Shown one piece after another: positions 45,928 to 55,741 of a stretch of DNA of 64,000 bases (positions are counted from its first letter, which is position 1; each line of letters opens with the position of its first letter). The notes under the pieces were generated by a model. It worked only from the letters and a program-made list of their open reading frames with translations. It had not been told where the DNA came from and made no database searches. The translations under genes were made by a program, and so were the position numbers. Source of the DNA: Legionella steelei. GTDB taxonomy: Bacteria > Pseudomonadota > Gammaproteobacteria > Legionellales > Legionellaceae. The stretch spans positions 270,687 to 334,686 of the forward strand of contig NZ_LNYY01000019.1 in NCBI RefSeq assembly GCF_001468005.1. The letters are read 5' to 3'.

Positions 45928-47223
45928 ATGGGCGCTGGTGTTTTTTACCTTTTGAAAAAACGAATTTTTTTGCCTTTTTTTCTTACCCAATTTTTTGGTG
46001 CTTTTAACGATAATGCATTCAAATTAGCGATGCTCACTTTAATTAGCTACCATTTAACACATGACCAAGCCCAATCTGAGTTTTATCAAGCAATAGCAGG
46101 TGCTTTATTCATAACACCTTTTTTTCTTCTATCAGCTACTGCCGGGCAACTGGCAGATAAATACGATAAAGCGTTAATGACGCGCGTGATTAAAGCATTA
46201 GAAGTATTTTTAATGATTATTGGTAGCTTTTCTCTGTATCTAGGCAACATTTTTCTAATGATGATGACATTGACTGGTCTAGGGGTTCACTCAACATTTT
46301 TTGGACCAATAAAATATGCCATTCTACCCGATCATTTACAAAAGAAAGATTTGTTAGGTGCTACGGGTTTAATTGATGCAAGTACATTTATTGCTATTTT
46401 ATTAGGAACCACTATGGGCAGCTTGTCCATTGGTGCAAACAATCACAGGCCTTATATAGCAGTATTTTTAACTGTGATTATTGCCCTTGTTGGATTTACT
46501 TCAAGCCTGTTTATACCAAGGGCTCCTTCTGCATCCAAAGATCTTAAGATTGACCTGCAGATTTGGCGTGTTACTTATAAAATGTTAAAACTGGTTACAG
46601 ATCATTTCGGTATTTTATTATCTATTTTAATTTTATCTTGGTTTTGGTTGTTGGGGACAGTAATTCTGACCAAGCTGCCTGACTATACGAATTATGTTTT
46701 AGGCGCTAACAATACGGTTTTTGCACTATTTCTGGCATTGTTTTCAATTGGTATTGCATTCGGTTCTGTGACTGTGAATTTTATTTTTCAAGGACGGATT
46801 AATCTTCCAATGGTTCCTTGGGCCATGTTTGCTTTTACTTGCTTTTCAATGGATTTGTATTGGGCTACGCCAGAGGTAACAGAACAAGATACCTTATTTT
46901 CTTTAATTACTTTTTTCACTCGTTTTAGCCATTGGCGCATTGCTTTTGATTTATTTATGTTGGCGTTTAGCTCTGGCCTATTTCTTGTTCCTTTATATAC
47001 TTATTTACAGATTATGAGCCCACCTCATTCTAGAGCACAAGTTATTGCAGCCAATAATATTTATAATGCTTTATTTATGGTTGTAGGTACGTTTATGGTC
47101 ATTGGCTTATTACACTTTAGTGCGGCAATTCCACAAATATTTTTAATTTTAAGTATATTAAATGCGATTGCAGCAATACTTGCTCGAATTTACTTAAAGA
47201 AAGTGGCCTTACCAGAAAAATAA
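45928..47223 (+). CDS. MFS transporter, lysophospholipid transporter (LplT)-like
   Basis: The ATG at 45928 is preferred because ggag lies nine bases upstream; earlier in-frame ATGs at 45913 and 45922 lack a good site. The 431-residue protein has about twelve membrane helices. It starts FLPFFLTQFFGAFNDNAFKLA, the N-terminus of the LplT/Aas transporter group, followed by ADKYDKALMTR and the conserved FFGPIKYAILPDHL. LplT moves lysophospholipids across the inner membrane for re-acylation by Aas. No acyltransferase follows here, so the partner may be elsewhere. Confidence 0.8.
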   Translation: MGAGVFYLLKKRIFLPFFLTQFFGAFNDNAFKLAMLTLISYHLTHDQAQSEFYQAIAGALFITPFFLLSATAGQLADKYDKALMTRVIKALEVFLMIIGSFSLYLGNIFLMMMTLTGLGVHSTFFGPIKYAILPDHLQKKDLLGATGLIDASTFIAILLGTTMGSLSIGANNHRPYIAVFLTVIIALVGFTSSLFIPRAPSASKDLKIDLQIWRVTYKMLKLVTDHFGILLSILILSWFWLLGTVILTKLPDYTNYVLGANNTVFALFLALFSIGIAFGSVTVNFIFQGRINLPMVPWAMFAFTCFSMDLYWATPEVTEQDTLFSLITFFTRFSHWRIAFDLFMLAFSSGLFLVPLYTYLQIMSPPHSRAQVIAANNIYNALFMVVGTFMVIGLLHFSAAIPQIFLILSILNAIAAILARIYLKKVALPEK

Positions 47224-47240
47224 TGAGTCGTTAGTCTATT

Positions 47241-47320
47241 GTAGCCTAAGTGCAGCGCAGCGGAACCCGGAAAATGAGGTATTATCGACCCTGGGTGCCG
47301 CTGCGCTGCACCCAGGCTAC
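47241..47320. repeat. Interspersed palindromic repeat, best-preserved copy
   Basis: tgcagcgcagcgg (47251-47263) and ccgctgcgctgca (47298-47310) are perfect 13-base arms inside outer ends gtagccta and acccaggctac. The element lies between the MFS gene and the convergent hemF stop. Confidence 0.85.
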
Positions 47321-47324
47321 AATG

Positions 47325-48269
<945 letters not shown>

Positions 48270-48317
48270 TCAAGTTCCCCTGTTTGTAAGCTACTTATTT
48301 TCTCATTTATTTGAAAT

Positions 48318-48333
48318 TGGCACAATGTTTGCT
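48318..48333 (+). promoter_or_regulatory. Sigma-54 (-24/-12) promoter of the flg operon
   Basis: TGGCAC (48318-48323), five bases, then TTGCT (48329-48333) match the RpoN consensus, with the GG and GC doublets correctly spaced. The flgB ATG is 34 bases further on. Legionella flagellar rod and hook genes are known to be under RpoN and FleQ, so an enhancer for FleQ is expected upstream. Confidence 0.88.
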
Positions 48334-48366
48334 TTTCTAGTTGTACTTATTATGAAAGGGGCAAAT

Positions 48367-48759
48367 ATGGCGTTAGATCTTGATACATATTTCGGAATAC
48401 ATGCTAAAGCACTCGTAGCGCGTGATCACAGAGCGTCGCAGTTAGCAAATAATTTGGCCAATGCCAACACCCCCAATTATAAAGCCCAAGATATCGATTT
48501 TAATGAATTTTTAGCAGCCAGCATGGCTGGTGGTGCGCAAAAGATGGAGGTTACCTCTCCTAATCATATTAATACAAATGCTGATTTTTCAGCGAATTTG
48601 AAATATCGAGTGACGTCGCAAATGGCTTTAGATGGAAACACCGTGGATAAAGATTTAGAAACCACAGAATTTGCACATAACTCACTAAACTACCAGGCTA
48701 GTCTGAGTTTTCTTGATAATAAAATAAAGACCATGATGCTTGCGATGAAAGGAGAATAA
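48367..48759 (+). CDS. flgB: Flagellar basal-body rod protein FlgB
   Basis: FlgB is a proximal rod subunit of the flagellum. The start at 48367 (MALDLDTYFGIHAKALVARDHR) follows gaaagggg; the frame is open further upstream, but that part spans the promoter. The 130-residue protein carries the rod-family motif QLANNLANANTPNYKAQDIDF (about 22-42). It is the first gene of flgBCDEFGHIJKL and lies two bases before flgC. Confidence 0.96.
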   Translation: MALDLDTYFGIHAKALVARDHRASQLANNLANANTPNYKAQDIDFNEFLAASMAGGAQKMEVTSPNHINTNADFSANLKYRVTSQMALDGNTVDKDLETTEFAHNSLNYQASLSFLDNKIKTMMLAMKGE

Positions 48760-48761
48760 TC

Positions 48762-49184
48762 ATGTCATTAAGCGCCATTTTTAATATTGCAGGTTCAGCA
48801 TTAACTGCTGAAACAGCGCGTTTAACGAATAGCGCTGAGAATATGAGTAATGCTAATGTAGAGTCAGGTAATGCTAATGAGGTATATAAAGCAAAGTATC
48901 CTGTTTTTAAAGCAGTTCAGGAACACGCGAATCAATGGATGGGTGAGCAACTATCAGGAGGTGTTCAGCTTCAAGGTACTTATGAGACTACTTCAGATCC
49001 TATAAAGCGTTATGCACCTGATAATCCCTTAGCGGATAAACAAGGATTTGTTTATACACCGAATGTAAATTATGTTGAAGAAATGGCAAACGTAATTTCT
49101 GCATCAAGATCATATCAAATGGATGTTGAATTGCTTGGTACAACAAAACAACTCATGCAACGCACCTTACAGCTGGGTGAATAA
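48762..49184 (+). CDS. flgC: Flagellar basal-body rod protein FlgC
   Basis: FlgC is another proximal rod subunit. The 140-residue protein has the N-terminal helix SLSAIFNIAGSALTAETARL, the SAENMSNAN motif in place of the usual ANNLAN, and the C-terminal helix NVISASRSYQMDVELL that packs inside the rod. It follows flgB by two bases with aaaggagaat upstream. Confidence 0.95.
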   Translation: MSLSAIFNIAGSALTAETARLTNSAENMSNANVESGNANEVYKAKYPVFKAVQEHANQWMGEQLSGGVQLQGTYETTSDPIKRYAPDNPLADKQGFVYTPNVNYVEEMANVISASRSYQMDVELLGTTKQLMQRTLQLGE

Positions 49185-49198
49185 AGGGAGAGAAGGGA

Positions 49199-49873
49199 AT
49201 GACAACGAATCCGGTTAATGGAGCTAACACAGCTAATCTGCCGCAAAATTCAATTGATTCACCTGCAAAGAAAAGTTTGGGGCAACAGGATTTTCTACGC
49301 TTAATGGTGGCCCAAATTCAAAACCAGGATCCTATGCAACCCCAGGTGAATGGTGAGTTTTTATCTCAGTTGGCTCAGTTTAGTACCAATGATGGTGTTA
49401 CTAAAATGCAAGAGTCATTGCAGCAGATGGCAACTTCTTTACAATCAAATCAGGCTTTGCAAGCTTCGGCCTTGGTTGGTCGTAAGGTTTTGGTGAATAG
49501 TAACTCTCTGCAATTAGGCACAGAGGGAGATACAAAGGCTGCCGTGGATATTCCACCAGGCCTCAGCAATTTGAATGCGTCTATTTATTCAGATTCTGGG
49601 GAACTTATAAAAACAATTCCTTTAGGTCAACCTGCCCCTGGATTTTTTCAATTCGGTTGGGATGGCACTGGGGGAGATAATAATCGAGTGAAAGAAGGTA
49701 AATATAAAGTTGAGGTTCATGCAGTTTATGGAGGAAAAGAGGTGTCTTTAAAAACAATGACCTCTGCAAACGTTGATAGTGTAAGTCTTGGTCAAAATGG
49801 CGAGGGCTTAAAATTAAATGTAGCGGGAGTTGGACCAATATCCTTGGATCAGGTAAGACAAATATCAGTTTAA
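49199..49873 (+). CDS. flgD: Flagellar hook-capping protein FlgD
   Basis: FlgD caps the growing hook and is later lost. The 224-residue protein has the N-terminal LGQQDFLRLMVAQIQNQDPMQP motif (about 27-48), a variable middle and a C-terminal tudor/FnIII-like pair of domains (FQFGWDGTGGDNNRVKEGKYKVEV). Ribosome-binding site: agagaaggga. It lies in operon order between flgC and flgE. Confidence 0.95.
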   Translation: MTTNPVNGANTANLPQNSIDSPAKKSLGQQDFLRLMVAQIQNQDPMQPQVNGEFLSQLAQFSTNDGVTKMQESLQQMATSLQSNQALQASALVGRKVLVNSNSLQLGTEGDTKAAVDIPPGLSNLNASIYSDSGELIKTIPLGQPAPGFFQFGWDGTGGDNNRVKEGKYKVEVHAVYGGKEVSLKTMTSANVDSVSLGQNGEGLKLNVAGVGPISLDQVRQISV

Positions 49874-49888
49874 GAGCAGGAGGCTAAT

Positions 49889-51214
49889 ATGATTTTTGAC
49901 GCAGCGTTAAGTGGACTTCAAGCATCAACGAGTAATTTGGACGTTATAGGTAATAATATTGCTAACTCTTCTACAGTTGGCTTTAAAGGTTCTCGTGCAG
50001 AGTTTGGTGATATCTACGCCTTTGGTGGTTATGGTAGCTTCGGTGCGGGTAGTACATCTATTGGTGGCGGGGTGATGTTAACTTCGGTGCAGCAATCTTT
50101 CGCATCAGGAAATTTAGCCAATAGTACAAACAGTCTCGATCTGGCAGTGAATGGTTCAGGATTTTTTATTTTAAACAATCCAGGTGGTGGTGCACTCTAT
50201 ACACGAGCTGGTGAGTTTACATTGAATAACCAAAATTATATTACCAATTCTAATGGACAATACCTTACTGGTTTGCTTTCCGACGGTAAAGGAAATATTA
50301 CTGGTACTTCAGGAAACTTACAGATAAATACCGCGAATATTAGCCCACAAGCAAGTACCACGGTAACAACTGGAGTTAATTTAAATTCGCAAAGCACACC
50401 TCCTGCAGTTGACTGGACTGGCGGATCTGCACCACTTAGTAGCTCCTATAATAATCCAACCTCTTTGACTATTTATGATAGCTTAGGCAATTCTCATGTG
50501 TTGAGCATGTATTTTATTAAAGCGAATCCTGCTGCAACATCGGGACAACCTAATGCTTCAACACCTGCAGGTACAGATAATCAATGGTATGTGGCATTCC
50601 AAATCGATAATCAAAATGTTCCACCAAATGCGGGTTCTGATAACAGCTCGAATCTGTTTGAGATGAACTTTAATACTGATGGTACGTTTGTGAGCGTAGC
50701 TGGTCCTGGCGCTTCGCCACTAACGAATAATTTGATTCCATTATCACTGAACTTAAACAATGGTGCTGATCCTTTAAGTCTGAATATTGACTTAACAGAC
50801 AGTACTCAGTTTGGGAGCCCATTTGCTGTTCAATCTACCTCATCAAATGGTTATACAACTGGAAGTTTGGCTAGCTTAAACATTGATGATAGCGGTCTTA
50901 TTCTAGGTATATATACCAATGGTCAATCTATGGCTATGGGGCAAATTCAATTAGCAAATTTTGCTGATCCTTCAGGCCTACAAAACGTAGGAAATGTTTG
51001 CTGGGCTCAAACCTCAGCCTCAGGTCAGCCGTTAATCGGTGTTGGTACAACAGGCGGATTAGGCGCTATTAAATCAGGCATGTTGGAGCAGTCAAATGTG
51101 GATTTAACCAGTGAATTAGTTGATTTGATTAGTGCACAACGCGATTTCCAAGCGAATGCACAGTCAATTCGTGCTGGGGACGCAATCACACAAACAATTA
51201 TTAATATGCGTTAG
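49889..51214 (+). CDS. flgE: Flagellar hook protein FlgE
   Basis: FlgE polymerises into the hook. The 441-residue protein has the N-terminal motif ALSGLQASTSNLDVIGNNIANSSTVGFKGSRAEF and the C-terminal helix LVDLISAQRDFQANAQSIRAGD. The middle domains (about 90-360) are Ser/Asn/Gly-rich and are the exposed, variable part. Start follows ggaggctaat. Confidence 0.96.
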   Translation: MIFDAALSGLQASTSNLDVIGNNIANSSTVGFKGSRAEFGDIYAFGGYGSFGAGSTSIGGGVMLTSVQQSFASGNLANSTNSLDLAVNGSGFFILNNPGGGALYTRAGEFTLNNQNYITNSNGQYLTGLLSDGKGNITGTSGNLQINTANISPQASTTVTTGVNLNSQSTPPAVDWTGGSAPLSSSYNNPTSLTIYDSLGNSHVLSMYFIKANPAATSGQPNASTPAGTDNQWYVAFQIDNQNVPPNAGSDNSSNLFEMNFNTDGTFVSVAGPGASPLTNNLIPLSLNLNNGADPLSLNIDLTDSTQFGSPFAVQSTSSNGYTTGSLASLNIDDSGLILGIYTNGQSMAMGQIQLANFADPSGLQNVGNVCWAQTSASGQPLIGVGTTGGLGAIKSGMLEQSNVDLTSELVDLISAQRDFQANAQSIRAGDAITQTIINMR

Positions 51215-51224
51215 GAGGTAACTC

Positions 51225-51968
51225 ATGGATCCTATCTTATATAATGCTGCAGGTGGTGGACGAATCGGTTTTAAACGCCAGGAAATAATCGCCAATAATT
51301 TGGCGAATGTGAATACTCCTGGTTTTAAATCCGATATGTATCAAGCACAAACTTTGTATGCAAATGTAGGGGGATCAGAGACTAAAGCAGCCTTTGCAAT
51401 ACAAAATCAGAATGCACTCGATTTGAGTCCTGGTGATATTATGACAACCGGGCGCAATTTAGATATCGCAATTGAGGGTAATGGCTGGTTTGCCGTGACT
51501 AATGGTCAAGGTAAAGAAGGGTATACAAAGGCTGGAAATTTACGCTTGGATGTCAATGGTATGTTAACAACTGCTTCTGGGCATCCTGTTTTGGGGAATG
51601 GTGGTCCAATTGCAATTCCACCTGCTCAGGAAATAAACATTGGTGCTGATGGGACGATTACGATTGTTCCTCTCGGCGGTGATCCCAAAACCGCGGCTGT
51701 ATTAGATAGAATTAAGTTAGTGACGTTGGATAAAAATAATATTGTTAAAAGTTCAGAGGGCTTATACCAATTAAAAAATGGTGGCACGCCCACTGCTGCA
51801 GATGCCAGTGTTCAGGTGCGAAGTGGCGCTATTGAAGGGTCGAATGTTAATGCAATTGATCAGATGGTGGAAATGATCACGTCTGGACGTGAATACGATG
51901 CACACATGAAACTGATGTCGACTGTCGAAGATAATTTTCAAAAATTGGCACAAATATTGCACGAATAA
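51225..51968 (+). CDS. flgF: Flagellar basal-body rod protein FlgF
   Basis: FlgF is a rod subunit between the proximal and distal rod. The 247-residue protein has IIANNLANVNTPGFKSDMYQ at the N-terminus, the FlgEFG core (NLDIAIEGNGWFAV) and the C-terminal EMITSGREYDAHMKLM. Start follows aggaggt. Confidence 0.95.
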   Translation: MDPILYNAAGGGRIGFKRQEIIANNLANVNTPGFKSDMYQAQTLYANVGGSETKAAFAIQNQNALDLSPGDIMTTGRNLDIAIEGNGWFAVTNGQGKEGYTKAGNLRLDVNGMLTTASGHPVLGNGGPIAIPPAQEINIGADGTITIVPLGGDPKTAAVLDRIKLVTLDKNNIVKSSEGLYQLKNGGTPTAADASVQVRSGAIEGSNVNAIDQMVEMITSGREYDAHMKLMSTVEDNFQKLAQILHE

Positions 51969-52012
51969 CCCCATTCTAGCATACATATAAGAATAATTGC
52001 GGAGGGATCTCC

Positions 52013-52798
52013 ATGGAACCAGCATTATGGGTAAGCAAGTCAGGCTTGGAAGCCCAAGAAAAAAATATTTCTACAATTGCTAATAACTTAGCAAACGTCA
52101 ACACAACTGGCTTTAAAAAAGATAGGGCAATATTCCAGGATTTACTCTATCAAAATACAAGTCAGGCTGGTGCTCAATCATCAGAGAACTCTTTAATTCC
52201 AACAGGAATCAATGCAGGTTCTGGTGTCCATTTAGCGGCTACTGAAAAAATATTTGAACAGGGAAGTACGCAAAATACGCGTAATCCTTATGACATAATG
52301 ATACAAGGTCAAGGTTTTTTTACGATTTTGATGCCTGACGGCACTCAAGCGTATACTCGTGATGGTACTTTTACAACGGATAGTACAGGGCAGATCGTTG
52401 ATATGAATGGCTATCCATTACAGCCTGCAATAAATATTCCTACTCAAACTTTAGGGGTAACGATTAGTAGTGAAGGGGTAGTGAGTGCTACAGTTGTTGG
52501 AAGTAATACTCCAACCGTACTTGGAACCATTCAATTAGCGAATTTTACTAACCCAACGGGACTTCAACCTATAGGGCAAAACCTTTTTATAGAAACTGCT
52601 TCAAGTGGTGCTGCAACATTAAATAATCCAGGAAATTCTGGTGTCGGAACTTTGTTACAAGGTTCTCTAGAAGCATCGAATGTGAATGTGGTTGAAGAGT
52701 TAGTCAATATGATTCAAGCTCAAAGAAGCTATGAGATTACTGCAAAAAGTATCCAGACTGTGGATAACATGCTGCAATATCTAAATCAAACCGTTTAA
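52013..52798 (+). CDS. flgG: Flagellar distal rod protein FlgG
   Basis: FlgG builds the distal rod, which crosses the peptidoglycan. The 261-residue protein matches the usual length (about 260) and has TIANNLANVNTTGFKKDRAIFQDLLYQ. The FlgG core PYDIMIQGQGFFTILMPDG follows, and the C-terminus is VNMIQAQRSYEITAKSIQTVD. Start follows cggaggg. It ends 17 bases before flgH. Confidence 0.97.
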   Translation: MEPALWVSKSGLEAQEKNISTIANNLANVNTTGFKKDRAIFQDLLYQNTSQAGAQSSENSLIPTGINAGSGVHLAATEKIFEQGSTQNTRNPYDIMIQGQGFFTILMPDGTQAYTRDGTFTTDSTGQIVDMNGYPLQPAINIPTQTLGVTISSEGVVSATVVGSNTPTVLGTIQLANFTNPTGLQPIGQNLFIETASSGAATLNNPGNSGVGTLLQGSLEASNVNVVEELVNMIQAQRSYEITAKSIQTVDNMLQYLNQTV

Positions 52799-52815
52799 TT
52801 AAGAAGATTTCATTG

Positions 52816-53508
52816 ATGAAATTATTTAATTTGCTTGTTGCAGGCTCGGTTGCCATTTTTTTGAGTGGGTGCGAACTTTTAAATCCGCCTCAGCGTGGGA
52901 AGGACCCTGAGTTTGCACCTACATATCCTACAACGCCTGATCCAAAGGAGTTAAGGAAAGAATCTGGCGCTATTTATAGTGCCGAAACCGCTTTACCTCT
53001 TTTTGAAACGCCAAGAGCACGACATCCAGGAGATATAGTTACAGTATTTTTAGTTGAAAGTACTAACGCATCAAAAAAAGCAACACTACAACAGATGAAA
53101 ACAGACACAAACGTAGTCAAGAACAAGCTCTTTTTAGGAAGACCCATTTCCTTTGGCAGCGGTTACAGTATGGATTTTGACTTGAACAATCAGCGACAAT
53201 TCAATGGATCTGCACAAGCAGTACAGAATAATAAATTGGCGGGAAGTATTTCAGTGACCGTATCGCAGGTGTTGGCAAATGGGAACATGGTCGTACAGGG
53301 CGAAAAATGGGTTAAAATCGATCAGGGTGAGGAGTATGTACGGTTATCAGGCATTATTCGTCCTCAGGATGTAAGAGCTGATAATTCCATCACATCCGAC
53401 CGTCTAGCTAATGCCCGTATTGCCTATGGTGGCACCGGACAAGTCAACAATACCAATGCTCAAGGCTGGCTGGCACGAATTATGTGGGGTCCTTTATTCC
53501 CGACTTAA
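52816..53508 (+). CDS. flgH: Flagellar L-ring lipoprotein FlgH
   Basis: FlgH forms the outer-membrane L ring. The ATG at 52816 is preferred over an adjacent in-frame TTG. The 230-residue protein has a lipoprotein signal ending in LSGC (Cys19). The conserved GDIVTVFLVESTNASKKA follows, then a Gly-rich barrel-forming half and the C-terminal AYGGTGQVNNTNAQGWLARI. A repeat element of 31 bases follows before flgI. Confidence 0.96.
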   Translation: MKLFNLLVAGSVAIFLSGCELLNPPQRGKDPEFAPTYPTTPDPKELRKESGAIYSAETALPLFETPRARHPGDIVTVFLVESTNASKKATLQQMKTDTNVVKNKLFLGRPISFGSGYSMDFDLNNQRQFNGSAQAVQNNKLAGSISVTVSQVLANGNMVVQGEKWVKIDQGEEYVRLSGIIRPQDVRADNSITSDRLANARIAYGGTGQVNNTNAQGWLARIMWGPLFPT

Positions 53509-53535
53509 CCTGATTTGTAACTGCCTAGCTGGATT

Positions 53536-53566
53536 GTAGTCTGGGTGCGCAGCGAAACCCAGGCTA
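53536..53566. repeat. Minimal palindromic repeat inside the flg operon
   Basis: gtagtctgggt (53536-53546) and acccaggctac (53556-53566) pair with one G-T around loop gcgcagcga. It lies between flgH and flgI, the only non-coding gap of this kind in the operon, and is the shortest form of the interspersed repeat. Confidence 0.75.
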
Positions 53567-53605
53567 CGATTTAGAACGATGTATTTAATTAACAAGGAAA
53601 TTGTA

Positions 53606-54709
53606 ATGCGGCGATTGCTGATAATTACATGGATACTGACGATAAACTTGCTATCAAATCACGTTTATGCCGAACGAATTAAAGATATCGCCACTTTGGC
53701 TGGGGTGCGCACCAACCAATTAGTCGGTTATGGTTTGGTGGTAGGTTTAAATGGTACCGGAGATAAAAACGGTACTCGATATACTGAAGATACTTTTGCA
53801 AACCTGCTTACTCAATTGGGCGTTAACATACAACCGGGAACTAAACTTAATTCAAAAAATATGGCAGCTGTCATGGTGACTGCGAGCTTGTCTTCTTTTA
53901 TGAAAAAGGGACAATCTATGGATGTGAATGTTTCTTCTATTGGTGATTCAAAAAGCTTATTAGGTGGTACCTTATTAATGACTCCATTGAAGGGAGCCGA
54001 TGGACGAGTATATGCTATATCCCAAGGAAACGTGATTGTATCGGGTATCAGTGCAGCCGGAAGCGATGGCTCAAGTGTTACTGTAAACGTCCCTAGTGGC
54101 GCACGAATTCCTAATGGTGCAACTATTGAGGTTGATATCCCTAATCCTTTTTATTTTACAAAAGAATTAACTTATAATTTACATGCACCAGACTTTACAA
54201 CAGCAAAACGCATGAGCGATGCCATTAATGAAATGATGGGACCTGGAACTGCCAGAGCCTTGGATGCTACATCAGTGGTTGTCACTGCCCCAAAAAAAAT
54301 GTCCCAACGTGTGGATTATGTTTCTGTGTTGGAAAATATTGAATTTAAACCTGCTGAAGCGATCGCACGAATTATTATTAATGCACGCACAGGAACAGTG
54401 GTTATTTCTTCTAATGTCATTGTCAAATCGGCCGCAGTCTCACATGGCAATTTGGTAGTGAGTGTGACCGAAACACCAGTGATAAGCCAACCTAATGCCT
54501 TTGCACGTGGACGTACAGTTTCCACCCAGCAATCACAAGTTAATATTGATCAAAAAAATAATCATGCGTTTGTCTTACCACGAGGTGTGACATTAAAAGA
54601 TATTGTTAGAGGTATTAATGCTGTAGGAGCAACGCCTTCTGATGTGATCGCGATACTTGAGGCACTACAACAAGCAGGTGCTTTAAATGCTACGTTAATC
54701 GTGATATAG
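53606..54709 (+). CDS. flgI: Flagellar P-ring protein FlgI
   Basis: FlgI forms the periplasmic P ring around the rod. The start at 53606 ([16 protein letters not shown]) follows caagga and leads directly into a signal peptide cleaved near VYA-ER; an ATG nine codons upstream lacks a site. The 367-residue protein has [30 protein letters not shown] and the C-terminal [34 protein letters not shown], complete for the family. Confidence 0.96.
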   Translation: MRRLLIITWILTINLLSNHVYAERIKDIATLAGVRTNQLVGYGLVVGLNGTGDKNGTRYTEDTFANLLTQLGVNIQPGTKLNSKNMAAVMVTASLSSFMKKGQSMDVNVSSIGDSKSLLGGTLLMTPLKGADGRVYAISQGNVIVSGISAAGSDGSSVTVNVPSGARIPNGATIEVDIPNPFYFTKELTYNLHAPDFTTAKRMSDAINEMMGPGTARALDATSVVVTAPKKMSQRVDYVSVLENIEFKPAEAIARIIINARTGTVVISSNVIVKSAAVSHGNLVVSVTETPVISQPNAFARGRTVSTQQSQVNIDQKNNHAFVLPRGVTLKDIVRGINAVGATPSDVIAILEALQQAGALNATLIVI

Positions 54710-54760
54710 GTGAGCATTGAATAGTAAAACAATATGATCCAATTAAAATAGAGGATTAAT

Positions 54761-55660
54761 ATGACTGTACATGGAATTGCAACTAGCGACTTTAATGCAT
54801 TAAATGAACTAAAGGTTCAAGCACAAAATAATGCAAAAGAGGCTCTGCCTGAGGCAGCGAAACAATTTGAAGGAATATTCTTACAATCCATGTTGAAAAG
54901 TATGCGCATGGGGCAGCATTTTCTAGAGGAGTCTAGCCCTTTTCGAGGTAAAGATAGGGAAACCTTTCAAGATATGCTTGATGCTCAATATGCCAGTACT
55001 ATTGCAAACTCTAAAAGTGTTGGTTTAGCCGACATGCTTGCAAAACAGATGGAGCATAATCTGCCTACTATAGAACAACCAGAAAAAAGCACAACGGATA
55101 AGCCAGTTAATTCTAACTCAATATCCACTATGCCTGTAAAAGAAGAGAAACAAGATAAACCCACAACTACAATAGACGAATTTGTGAAATCAATTTGGCC
55201 TCAAGCCAAGCAAGCAGCATCAGCTATAGGCCTAGACCCTAAAATTTTAATGGCTCAAGCGGCATTAGAAACAGGGTGGGGAAAATTTGTTACTAAGGAT
55301 ATTGATGGCACCAGCAGTAATAATTTGTTCAACATTAAATCAGGTGACAGCAAAGAGTTTGATTCAGTGAATGTAAAAACAACTGAATATATTGCAGATA
55401 CTCCGATTAAAATGAATGCTTCGTTTAGAAAATATCCATCCGTTGAGCAAAGTTTTAATGATTATATTTCTTTAATCAAAGATAATGAGCGCTATCAAAC
55501 TGCTTTAGCCAGTACGAGCAACCCCGAACTTTATGTTAATGAACTGCATAAGGCCGGATATGCCACCGATCCTAATTACGGTACAAAAATTTTATCAATT
55601 TATCGTGGTGAGGAATTAAATCAGGCAATACAACGTTGTGAGTTATCAGAGCAAGTTTAA
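54761..55660 (+). CDS. flgJ: Flagellar rod assembly protein/peptidoglycan hydrolase FlgJ
   Basis: FlgJ caps the rod and opens the murein for it. The 299-residue protein has the N-terminal rod-binding domain (about 25-100, AAKQFEGIFLQSMLKSMR and FQDMLDAQYA). A Pro/Lys/Thr-rich linker (about 105-135) follows, then a C-terminal glucosaminidase domain (about 140-290) with MAQAALETGWGKF carrying the catalytic Glu and NNLFNIKSG. This two-domain form is typical of gamma-proteobacteria. Confidence 0.96.
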   Translation: MTVHGIATSDFNALNELKVQAQNNAKEALPEAAKQFEGIFLQSMLKSMRMGQHFLEESSPFRGKDRETFQDMLDAQYASTIANSKSVGLADMLAKQMEHNLPTIEQPEKSTTDKPVNSNSISTMPVKEEKQDKPTTTIDEFVKSIWPQAKQAASAIGLDPKILMAQAALETGWGKFVTKDIDGTSSNNLFNIKSGDSKEFDSVNVKTTEYIADTPIKMNASFRKYPSVEQSFNDYISLIKDNERYQTALASTSNPELYVNELHKAGYATDPNYGTKILSIYRGEELNQAIQRCELSEQV

Positions 55661-55741
55661 GGTACAGGACTGAATTAAGTCACAAATGTAATTAAAAAAT
55701 GAGAAGTCTAGTAGTACATTGGATACAGGGAGCAAATAACT

